Shown: one piece after another, positions 6,851-13,685 of the stretch
Position numbering within the stretch: position 1 is the first letter of the stretch
Layout: the number at the start of each line of letters is the position of its first letter
NCBI GenBank assembly: GCA_023419095.1
Contig: JAEZYN010000057.1
Span: 1 to 19,829 of the forward strand
Direction of reading: 5' to 3'
Source: Bacteroidota bacterium
GTDB taxonomy: Bacteria; Bacteroidota; Bacteroidia; Flavobacteriales; Weeksellaceae
Length of the DNA: 19,829 nt
Notes under the pieces: model-generated
What the model was told of the DNA's origin: nothing
Database searches by the model: none
Seen by the model: only the letters and a program-made list of their open reading frames with translations
Made by a program: the position numbers and the translations under genes

Positions 6851-8782
6851 ATGAAAAACCTTTATGCAATCGCACTTTCGCTGTTTTCTCTGCAGGCATT
6901 CAGCCAAAAAAATGAAGAAGCCGAACGAAAAAGCATGATAAATAGCGAACTGCTCAAATATGCAAAGATGATTGAATACAACGTAAATCCCAATACGCTG
7001 AATTACGATCTGCGCTACCAGCGACTTGAGCTGGACCTTGATCCGTCCCAGCAATATGTCAGCGGTACTGTGACTAACCATTTCATTCCTAACCAGAATA
7101 TTTCGAGCATCTATTTTGATTTGGCCAATAATCTCACGGTGGCCGAGGTAAAATATCACGGAAATACTCTGAATTTTACACAACTCAGCACAAAAGAAGT
7201 TAAAATTGATTTTCCGGCTGCCATTCCGGCTGCAAAATTGGATTCTCTTTCGATCCGATACGCCGGAGCACCGAATACCGGCGGAAGTGCGGGTGATGCT
7301 TTCACCATTTCTACGCAGGGCGGGGTGCCTGCGCTTTACACTTTATCCGAGCCTTACGGCGCACAGGAATGGTTTCCGACGAAGCAGAGTTTAAATGACA
7401 AGATTGAGAAAGTTGATATCAAAATCTCTACACCTTCTCAGTATAATGTGGCTTCCAACGGTAAATTATTATCTGAAACAATTGCGGGAACCCGTAAACT
7501 CACTTTTTGGCAAACAAATTATCCTATTCCGGCGTATCTTATAGCCCTTGGCATTACAAATTATACCAAACTGAATGACACAATGGGTAATCCGCCGTTT
7601 CCGTTTGTAAATTATTTATATCCTGCAACCACTTCCAGTAGCTCGATCATGTCTAATATCGAGTGGACCAAAACGGTGATGAATACTTTTGAGCAGTATT
7701 TTGGACTCTACCCGTATCGAAATGAAAAGTACGGCCACATGCAGTTTGGCTGGGGTGGCGGCATGGAGCATGCTACGATGTCTTCTATGGGTGCCTGGAG
7801 CCGTGGAATCATAGCGCATGAGCTTGCTCACCAGTGGTTCGGCGATAAAGTGACGTGTGGCGCCTGGAATGATATCTGGCTGAATGAAGGTTTTGCAACA
7901 TTTGGTGAACACCTTGCCAACGAAAAACTGCTGATGACCAATTCTCAGTTTTTAAGTTATCTGGCGTCCGAAATGAGCACTATTACGAGCAGCGCGAGCG
8001 GAAGTGTCTATGTCGTTGATTCCAATTTAGGTAACACGGGTGCCATTTTCAGCAGCAGACTCAGCTATTCGAAAGGCGGATATGTCGTAAGAATGATTAA
8101 ATGGATTTTGGGTGATGACGCGTTCTATGCTGCGCTCAAAGATTATCACTCAAGACCCAATCTCGCTTATAGCTACGCGCGCACGACAGATCTGAAAAAT
8201 TCCCTGCAGGAATCCACGGGTAAAGATTTTACTGAATTTTTTAATGACTGGATTTACGGTCAGGGATACCCGAGTTACCAGATCAGATGGAACCAGACCT
8301 CGGATCAGGTTTTACGTTTCCGTGTGAGCCAGACACAGAGCCATTCTTCCGTTAGTTTCTTCGAGATGCCGCTGCCGATCAAGGTGAACGGTACAGGCGG
8401 ACAGGTAGCCTACCTGGTTTTGGACCACACGATGAACAATCAGAATTTTGCCAGTCAGGTGAATTTCCCGGTATCTACTATTCAGTTCAACTATGAAAAT
8501 CAGATTATTCACCGCAACTCATCGGTTACAAAAGATACATCCATACTTGCCGTGAATGACACTACTAATGATGCTGTAAAACTTTATCCGAACCCGGCGA
8601 AAAACTATATTTCAATATCAGGTCTTAAAAGTTCACAAGCCTATGAAATTTTTAGTGCAGACGGAAAACTGCTGAAATCCGGCACCTATCAACCAGGTGA
8701 AAATCTGGATGTGAGTTCTTTCACGAAAGGTTTGTACCTTCTCAAAATTGAAAGTCAGAACCTTAAGTTCATCAAACAATAA
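6851..8782 (+). CDS. Secreted M1-family metallopeptidase with T9SS sorting domain
   Basis: This is a gluzincin aminopeptidase of family M1, predicted to be exported by Sec and then passed across the outer membrane by the type IX system. The 643 residues show a signal peptide (about 1-18, ending Ala-Phe-Ser), an N-terminal beta domain to about 240, the substrate-binding GGGMEH at 302-307, the zinc site HELAH at 323-327 with third ligand Glu346 in NEGFATF, and the probable transition-state Tyr406 in SYSKGG. Residues about 575-643 form a type A sorting domain with LYPNPAKNY near its start and the GLYLLKI pattern near its end. The long helical C-terminal domain of aminopeptidase N is absent, so the enzyme is a short form. 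GMEN is GMEH here. The exact substrate cannot be inferred. Confidence 0.93.
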   Translation: MKNLYAIALSLFSLQAFSQKNEEAERKSMINSELLKYAKMIEYNVNPNTLNYDLRYQRLELDLDPSQQYVSGTVTNHFIPNQNISSIYFDLANNLTVAEVKYHGNTLNFTQLSTKEVKIDFPAAIPAAKLDSLSIRYAGAPNTGGSAGDAFTISTQGGVPALYTLSEPYGAQEWFPTKQSLNDKIEKVDIKISTPSQYNVASNGKLLSETIAGTRKLTFWQTNYPIPAYLIALGITNYTKLNDTMGNPPFPFVNYLYPATTSSSSIMSNIEWTKTVMNTFEQYFGLYPYRNEKYGHMQFGWGGGMEHATMSSMGAWSRGIIAHELAHQWFGDKVTCGAWNDIWLNEGFATFGEHLANEKLLMTNSQFLSYLASEMSTITSSASGSVYVVDSNLGNTGAIFSSRLSYSKGGYVVRMIKWILGDDAFYAALKDYHSRPNLAYSYARTTDLKNSLQESTGKDFTEFFNDWIYGQGYPSYQIRWNQTSDQVLRFRVSQTQSHSSVSFFEMPLPIKVNGTGGQVAYLVLDHTMNNQNFASQVNFPVSTIQFNYENQIIHRNSSVTKDTSILAVNDTTNDAVKLYPNPAKNYISISGLKSSQAYEIFSADGKLLKSGTYQPGENLDVSSFTKGLYLLKIESQNLKFIKQ

Positions 8783-8790
8783 AGCACAGG

Positions 8791-8815
8791 AGCCTTCAGA
8801 AATGAAGGCTTTTTT
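8791..8815 (+). terminator. Rho-independent terminator of the M1 peptidase gene
   Basis: AGCCTTCA (8791-8798) pairs with TGAAGGCT (8803-8810) around a GAAA tetraloop, followed by five more T residues. It lies just after the stop at 8782. Confidence 0.9.
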
Positions 8816-8845
8816 CTTAATTTAGCATTTCTAAACATTCACTTT

Positions 8846-10042
8846 ATGATTTCCCAAAAATTTATCGATAACCTAAGTGACGAGCTCACCAACATAAAAA
8901 ATGACGGTCTTTACAAAACCGAACGCATTATTTCTTCTCAGCAATCCGCGGTGATCACTGCAAATGGAAAACAGTTGCTGAATTTTTGCGCAAATAATTA
9001 TCTCGGACTCTCCAATCATCCTGAGGTAATGCAGGCCTCAAAAGATATGGTGGACAGCCATGGCTATGGAATGTCATCCGTTCGGTTTATCTGCGGAACG
9101 CAGGATATTCATAAAGAACTGGAAGCGAAGATTTCTCGGTTTCTTGGTATGGAAGATACCATTCTGTACGCGGCGTGTTTCGATGCTAATGGTGGCGTTT
9201 TCGAACCGCTTTTTTCAGATCAGGACGCCATTATTTCGGATGAACTGAATCACGCATCTATCATTGATGGTGTACGTCTCTGCAAAGCGGCGCGCTACCG
9301 TTACAAAAACAATGATATGCAGGATCTCGAGAATCAGCTGAAAGCAGCTGCGGCGAAAGACCACCGTTTCAGAATCATTGTGACCGACGGTGTATTTTCA
9401 ATGGACGGAATTGTGGCAGACCTCCAAGGTCTGTGCGATCTTGCTGAAAAGTATGACTGTCTGGTAATGGTTGATGATTCCCACGCTACCGGATTCATCG
9501 GGAAGACCGGCCGTGGCACACACGAGGCCAACGATGTGATGGGCAGGGTAGATATTATTACCTCTACTTTGGGTAAAGCACTCGGTGGCGCGCTCGGTGG
9601 TTTCACTTCCGGAAAGAAGGAAATTATCGATATGCTGAGACAGCGCTCCCGGCCGTATCTTTTTTCAAATTCATTGGCGCCGGGAATCGTAGGTGCGGCG
9701 ATGAAAGTCTTGGATATGATTTCGGATGACCATTCGCTGCGCGACCGTGTCATGGAAAATGCAGAATATTTCAGAACGGAAATGAAAGCTAAAGGTTTTG
9801 ATGTTCCCGATGGCGATGCGGCAATAGTTCCTGTGATGCTTTACGACGCGCCTTTAGCCCAAAAAATGGCAGAAAAGCTTATGGACGAAGGAATTTACGT
9901 CATTGGTTTCTTTTATCCTGTAGTTCCGAAAGGCAAAGCGCGGATCCGTGTTCAGCTTTCGGCGGCCCATACTCGTGAGCATCTCGATACTGCGATCAAA
10001 GCTTTTGAAAAAGTGGGGCGCGATTTGGGAGTAATTAATTAA
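8846..10042 (+). CDS. kbl: Glycine C-acetyltransferase (2-amino-3-ketobutyrate CoA ligase)
   Basis: Kbl is a cytoplasmic PLP enzyme that splits 2-amino-3-ketobutyrate with CoA into glycine and acetyl-CoA, the second step of threonine breakdown through threonine dehydrogenase. The product is 398 residues, the same length as I recall for the E. coli enzyme. The stretch from CFDANGG (111-117) through SDELNHASIIDG (131-142) and RYRYKNNDMQ is diagnostic of Kbl against BioF, HemA-type ALAS and SPT relatives. Asp210 and His213 in VDDSHATG and the PLP lysine Lys244 in STLGKALGG are present. The gene stands between two hairpin terminators, so it is probably monocistronic. No threonine 3-dehydrogenase gene (tdh), the usual partner, is adjacent. 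No good promoter match is visible in the 63-bp upstream gap; TAATTTAG at 8818-8825 is the nearest. Confidence 0.95.
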   Translation: MISQKFIDNLSDELTNIKNDGLYKTERIISSQQSAVITANGKQLLNFCANNYLGLSNHPEVMQASKDMVDSHGYGMSSVRFICGTQDIHKELEAKISRFLGMEDTILYAACFDANGGVFEPLFSDQDAIISDELNHASIIDGVRLCKAARYRYKNNDMQDLENQLKAAAAKDHRFRIIVTDGVFSMDGIVADLQGLCDLAEKYDCLVMVDDSHATGFIGKTGRGTHEANDVMGRVDIITSTLGKALGGALGGFTSGKKEIIDMLRQRSRPYLFSNSLAPGIVGAAMKVLDMISDDHSLRDRVMENAEYFRTEMKAKGFDVPDGDAAIVPVMLYDAPLAQKMAEKLMDEGIYVIGFFYPVVPKGKARIRVQLSAAHTREHLDTAIKAFEKVGRDLGVIN

Positions 10043-10069
10043 AAAAATAATCCATCAAATTTTACAAAT

Positions 10070-10089
10070 CGGGCTTCGGCCCGTTTTTT
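10070..10089 (+). terminator. Rho-independent terminator of kbl
   Basis: CGGGC (10070-10074) pairs with GCCCG (10079-10083) around a TTCG tetraloop, the very stable C(UUCG)G-type loop, followed by six T residues at 10084-10089. It lies 27 nt after the kbl stop. Confidence 0.92.
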
Positions 10090-10119
10090 ATTAATGATAT
10101 TTTAAATAATTGCACATAC

Positions 10120-10548
10120 ATGTTCTCAAAAACCGAAGCACAACAGCTTAAAAAAGAATTCTGGACTGTCTTTGGCAAAAGTTTTCCGCGAAAATGGATA
10201 CTTTATGATACCAAAATAAAAGACTTTTCTTTTAAATTCCATGCAGATCACAAAAAGGCAGAAGTGTCTCTGGACATTGAAATGAAAGATGAGCTTTTCC
10301 GTGAAGCGTATTTTGATAAAATTTGGTCGCTCGAAACTATGCTCATGGAAGAAATCGGTGATTTCAACAAGGATGCTTCCTACACATTAGGCAACGGTAA
10401 AACCATCGCGCGGATTTGGGTGTCCAAAGAAAATGTTTCAATCTACAACAAAGAAACCTGGCGGGATATTTTCGAGTTTTTTGTGACGAAAATGGAAGGA
10501 TTTGAACGCTTCTTCTTTGATTATGAAGATTTCATTAAAGATATTTAG
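10120..10548 (+). CDS. DUF4268-family protein, function unknown
   Basis: The 142-residue product has no signal peptide or membrane segment and is rich in Lys, Glu, Asp and aromatic residues, so it is most likely a soluble cytoplasmic protein. The N-terminal FWTVFGKSFPRKWILYDT pattern and the C-terminal aromatic run with WRDIFEFF near 110-120 resemble proteins annotated as DUF4268. I recognise the family but know of no defined activity. In some bacteria this domain is fused to other, possibly nuclease-like, domains; here it stands alone. Start is the ATG at 10120, after the kbl terminator, so it should have its own promoter, though I found no good match. It runs tail to tail with gldG, with 10 bp between the two stop codons and no hairpin between them. 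Confidence 0.75.
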   Translation: MFSKTEAQQLKKEFWTVFGKSFPRKWILYDTKIKDFSFKFHADHKKAEVSLDIEMKDELFREAYFDKIWSLETMLMEEIGDFNKDASYTLGNGKTIARIWVSKENVSIYNKETWRDIFEFFVTKMEGFERFFFDYEDFIKDI

Positions 10549-10558
10549 CCAAAAAAAT

Positions 10559-12214
10559 CTAGGAAAACCGTTTCCGGCGAAGCCAAATTAGAATTGCTGC
10601 AATCGCCGCTGTGACAAATAACGGTAATAGTAGGTTGATCCATTGCCAATCTGTCCGTTCTTCATCAATGCGCTGTCTGTCGAGCAGGCGGGCTTCGATG
10701 TTTCGGTTACGAAGTTCCATCAGGTTTGCATCATCCAGCAGAAAATCGAGTGAATTGCGCAGAAATTGGGCGTTTCCATAGGTCTGTTTCGTAAGCAAAT
10801 CCTCACCTAACGGCAATGCATTGCCTTTGAAAACCTGGTTTCGGCCCACGTCACCATCTGCAATGACAATCATCCGGTTCTCACCACTTTCACTGCGAAA
10901 ACCTGGGTAGGATCCGCGTTCGCTGCGCGTTTTATAGGCGGACGTAAATTTGCCTTCAAGAGAAACCGCAAAAATCCTCGGCGGCGAAGGCCTGTCGAAT
11001 TCACTTAACGAATCCGCTTTCACGATTTCGCTCAGTGCGACATAATTCGGGACTTGTTTCGTGTTCGTCCGCGCACTCGATTCAAAAAGTACTCTGGTGC
11101 GCAAATTAGGCCTGCCCAAAGTATCGATTGAGGTAGGAAATTCAAATTTTACCGGATTGATGTTTTTCGTGATAGGATTTTGGCTTTCCGCAATGCCCAA
11201 TGGAAAATAAGGCCATAAAAAACTGCTGAACTGTGGATTTCCGGCGATTTCCCCGGAAACGATTCTGATAAGGGCAGACTTTTGCATATCTTTTACCAAA
11301 CCTGAATTGATGCGGATTCCATAACTGAAGAACAGATCCGTAAGATTAATCTCCATCGGATACGCCATTATTTTCTTCGACTGGAACAAAGTATCCATCT
11401 CCGCATTCACCGCGTCGATCATCCACAGCGTTTTCCCGCCATTCATGATGTATTGGTCTAAAATTATTTTTTCGTTTTCAGTAAACGGTTTACGCGGTTT
11501 CGCGATCACCAGCGCATCCATTTGTTTCAAACGCGACACGTCAGCCATCGATAGTTCTGTCTGATTTTGCGGTATCACAGGACCGGCATTGTAATTTTCG
11601 AGCGCCATTTCCATAAAACCCTGAAACTGCTCGGGACCCAGCTCATCCTGATTGATGAGGATTCCGATGTTTTTTTTGCGCTCTTCACTTATGCTTTTAA
11701 TGTTCGAGACCAAGTTATATTCCAGATTTTCTATGGAGCGGGTGAGCTGTTCATTGGCGTCGATTCCGCTCTGTGTAATTACCAGCGGAATGGAGGTGCC
11801 GTAAGAATTATATTTAATGGCGGCATACGGAAACATCACGATTTCGGAAATCCGCCCATCCTTCATGTCGGGTAGAATGGAGGGCTGCATTCCCATTGCG
11901 GCCAGCGTGTCGCGTGACATCTTTGTTTTGATGGGATCGATGAATTTATAATCGATTTTAGGATTGATTTTACGGAATTCCTGCAGCATGAATTCGGTTT
12001 CATTTCTGAGCTGGCGAAAACTCGCCGGAAAATCACCTTCCAAATAAACTTCCACCTTTAACGGCTTCTGTACTGATTTTAAAACCTTCAGAGTAGATTC
12101 TGAAAGCGTGTAGCGTTTTTCCTGTGTAAGATCAAACCGGTATGAGAATACGCCAAAGGTTCCGAGTAAAAGAAAGCCGGCTAGCGCAATGTATATGAGG
12201 TTTTTTTTATTCAT
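10559..12214 (-). CDS. gldG: Gliding motility ABC transporter auxiliary protein GldG
   Basis: GldG is the extracytoplasmic partner of GldF in the GldAFG ABC transporter linked to gliding in Flavobacterium. The 551-residue protein has one membrane segment near the N-terminus (about 5-24), a large extracytoplasmic domain, and a second membrane segment at about 525-545 followed by the basic tail RRKRFS. That layout is typical of the family. The region after the first helix (FDLTQEKRYTLSESTLKVL) is a hallmark of GldG-like ABC auxiliary proteins. The start ATG at 12214 follows gldF by 21 bp with only an A-rich leader, so the two are co-transcribed. No gldA ATPase gene is in the window. In F. johnsoniae gldA is also unlinked from gldFG. 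Presence does not by itself prove gliding, because many non-gliding relatives keep it. Confidence 0.93.
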   Translation of the reverse strand: MNKKNLIYIALAGFLLLGTFGVFSYRFDLTQEKRYTLSESTLKVLKSVQKPLKVEVYLEGDFPASFRQLRNETEFMLQEFRKINPKIDYKFIDPIKTKMSRDTLAAMGMQPSILPDMKDGRISEIVMFPYAAIKYNSYGTSIPLVITQSGIDANEQLTRSIENLEYNLVSNIKSISEERKKNIGILINQDELGPEQFQGFMEMALENYNAGPVIPQNQTELSMADVSRLKQMDALVIAKPRKPFTENEKIILDQYIMNGGKTLWMIDAVNAEMDTLFQSKKIMAYPMEINLTDLFFSYGIRINSGLVKDMQKSALIRIVSGEIAGNPQFSSFLWPYFPLGIAESQNPITKNINPVKFEFPTSIDTLGRPNLRTRVLFESSARTNTKQVPNYVALSEIVKADSLSEFDRPSPPRIFAVSLEGKFTSAYKTRSERGSYPGFRSESGENRMIVIADGDVGRNQVFKGNALPLGEDLLTKQTYGNAQFLRNSLDFLLDDANLMELRNRNIEARLLDRQRIDEERTDWQWINLLLPLFVTAAIAAILIWLRRKRFS

Positions 12215-12235
12215 TTTTAAAAATAAATGCCAATG

Positions 12236-12964
12236 CTACTTTTTCTTTTCAACAAATATCTTCGCTAAAAACAGACAGATTACGATCACCAACAGAAAGT
12301 AGAATACATCTTTGGTGTCGATCAGGCCGCGGGTAAAAGCCAAAAAATGCTGATAGAAGCCGAGTGAAGAAAGTACGTAATCGGCGCCGCCGAGCAGTTT
12401 GTAACTTGCAAGTTGTTCGATGCCGAAATACATAAAAAAAGATAAAAACACACCGAGCAGATACGCCATGACCTGATTTTGTGCTAATGCAGATGCCACA
12501 ATTCCCACAGCCGAAAATGCCGCGGCGAGAATGCAGAGACCGAAATAACTTCCGGCTGTAGCGCCAAGATCAAGATTTCCAGCCGGCACGCCTAGCGCCC
12601 AGACTGTATAGAGGTAGATCAGCGATGGCAAAAGGCAAAAGAATGCCACGAGCCACACCGCCAGAAATTTACCCAAAACAATATCTGAAATCTTCAGCGG
12701 TTGCGAGAACAGCCAGAAAAGTGTTCCGTTTTGCTGTTCCTCCGCGAGTGTCTTCATCGAAAGTGTCGGTACAATAAACATCAGCAGCCAGGGCACCAGT
12801 ACGAAATAGCTTTGCATGCTGGCGCTGCCAATTTCGAAAATATTGAAATCATTTTCAAAGAAAAACAGAAATAAACCACTGATAATGCTGAATGCGCAGA
12901 TCACCAGCCAGGCGGGCCAGCTTCCGAAATAGCTCCAAAGTTCTTTTTTGAAAATTGCAATCAT
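12236..12964 (-). CDS. gldF: Gliding motility ABC transporter permease GldF
   Basis: GldF is the ABC-2 type membrane permease of the GldAFG complex in the inner membrane. The 242-residue product has about six hydrophobic segments (roughly 17-36, 53-71, 98-121, 139-160, 166-181 and 219-237). Between the second and third is the cytoplasmic motif EEQQNGTLFWLFSQPL at 75-90, characteristic of ABC-2 permeases and the likely contact with the ATPase. A lysine-rich tail ends the protein. It lies 24 bp after hemJ and 21 bp before gldG on the same strand, so a hemJ-gldF-gldG transcript is expected. Assignment as GldF rather than a generic ABC-2 permease rests on the adjacent gldG. Confidence 0.92.
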   Translation of the reverse strand: MIAIFKKELWSYFGSWPAWLVICAFSIISGLFLFFFENDFNIFEIGSASMQSYFVLVPWLLMFIVPTLSMKTLAEEQQNGTLFWLFSQPLKISDIVLGKFLAVWLVAFFCLLPSLIYLYTVWALGVPAGNLDLGATAGSYFGLCILAAAFSAVGIVASALAQNQVMAYLLGVFLSFFMYFGIEQLASYKLLGGADYVLSSLGFYQHFLAFTRGLIDTKDVFYFLLVIVICLFLAKIFVEKKK

Positions 12965-12988
12965 CTTGTTTTGAATTAACGCTGAATG

Positions 12989-13546
12989 TTAGCGATGAGT
13001 TTTAGTTTTATTCCTGTTTACCATCTTTACAGTACCCATGATCAGCACAACGAGAAGGACAAATCCCGCGATCAGTTGCCACCAGTAGGCCAAAACTGCA
13101 CCTTTAAGTATCACGGTGAAAACGACAAGAAACAGAATGAAAGTCGCGATCTCGTTTGCCTGACGCAACTTTAGATTTTTTGTTTCCAGGGTTTTGCCGG
13201 CAAGAGATTTAAGATGAAGCACATTTCTCCAGCACCAGTAGTGGTAGATGGCGAGGCCAAGCAGAAATGTCAGTTTTAAATGAAACCAAGGTGTTTTCAT
13301 CAGGCCAAAATTTAAAAATATCAAGGTAAGTCCGCTCAGCAGCATAATGACGCCAGCGGGTACGGTAATGATATTCCAAAGACGACGGGCCATAAAAACA
13401 TATTGCTCGCGCAGAATACTTTGTTTTGGCTCGGCAAATTCGTCAGTGTCTTTATAGTACACAAAAATGCGTACGAGGTAAAAAATTCCGGCAAAATAAC
13501 TGACCATGAAAACAATGTGAACTGCCTTCAATATTACATAAAGCAT
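12989..13546 (-). CDS. hemJ: Protoporphyrinogen IX oxidase HemJ-like membrane protein
   Basis: HemJ oxidises protoporphyrinogen IX to protoporphyrin IX, the next to last step of protoporphyrin-type heme synthesis. The 185-residue product has five predicted membrane helices. Family marks are His10 in LKAVHIVF, the FAGIFYLVRIFVY pattern after it, Lys91 in WFHLKL, His102, and the Asn-Glu pair at 131-132. The usual Pro after NE and the KPF motif at the end of helix 4 are changed here to NEIA and LKG. A fifth helix and a basic tail (about 152-185) extend it beyond the short HemJ forms. Such proteins are also annotated as CopD-family. It leads the unit with gldFG, though no link between heme synthesis and gliding is established. 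Confidence 0.8.
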   Translation of the reverse strand: MLYVILKAVHIVFMVSYFAGIFYLVRIFVYYKDTDEFAEPKQSILREQYVFMARRLWNIITVPAGVIMLLSGLTLIFLNFGLMKTPWFHLKLTFLLGLAIYHYWCWRNVLHLKSLAGKTLETKNLKLRQANEIATFILFLVVFTVILKGAVLAYWWQLIAGFVLLVVLIMGTVKMVNRNKTKTHR

Positions 13547-13562
13547 CTGACAATTTTATGCG

Positions 13563-13570
13563 CAAATATA
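13563..13570 (-). promoter_or_regulatory. -7 promoter element for the hemJ-gldF-gldG unit
   Basis: The minus strand reads TATATTTG followed by CGC, an exact TANNTTTG match, 16 nt before the hemJ ATG at 13546. It implies a leader of about 10 nt. No clear -33 TTG is visible. Confidence 0.55.
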
Positions 13571-13685
13571 GTGGATTTTGTATGGATTCGCCACGCTTCA
13601 TTTTTTTTGTTAAAATTGCGTTTTTCGATGCGTATTTAAATATTATTTAGTTTTTTTGCAGATAATAATCCATTTAACAATACTT

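Noticed and set aside
8846..10042. Assignment as BioF (8-amino-7-oxononanoate synthase)
   Set aside because: The CFDANGG and SDELNHASIIDG stretches and the 398-residue length match Kbl, and no biotin genes are nearby.
13656..13685. Upstream TTG start for the reprolysin-like protease
   Set aside because: It would put ten residues before a clean signal peptide that begins at the ATG at 13686.
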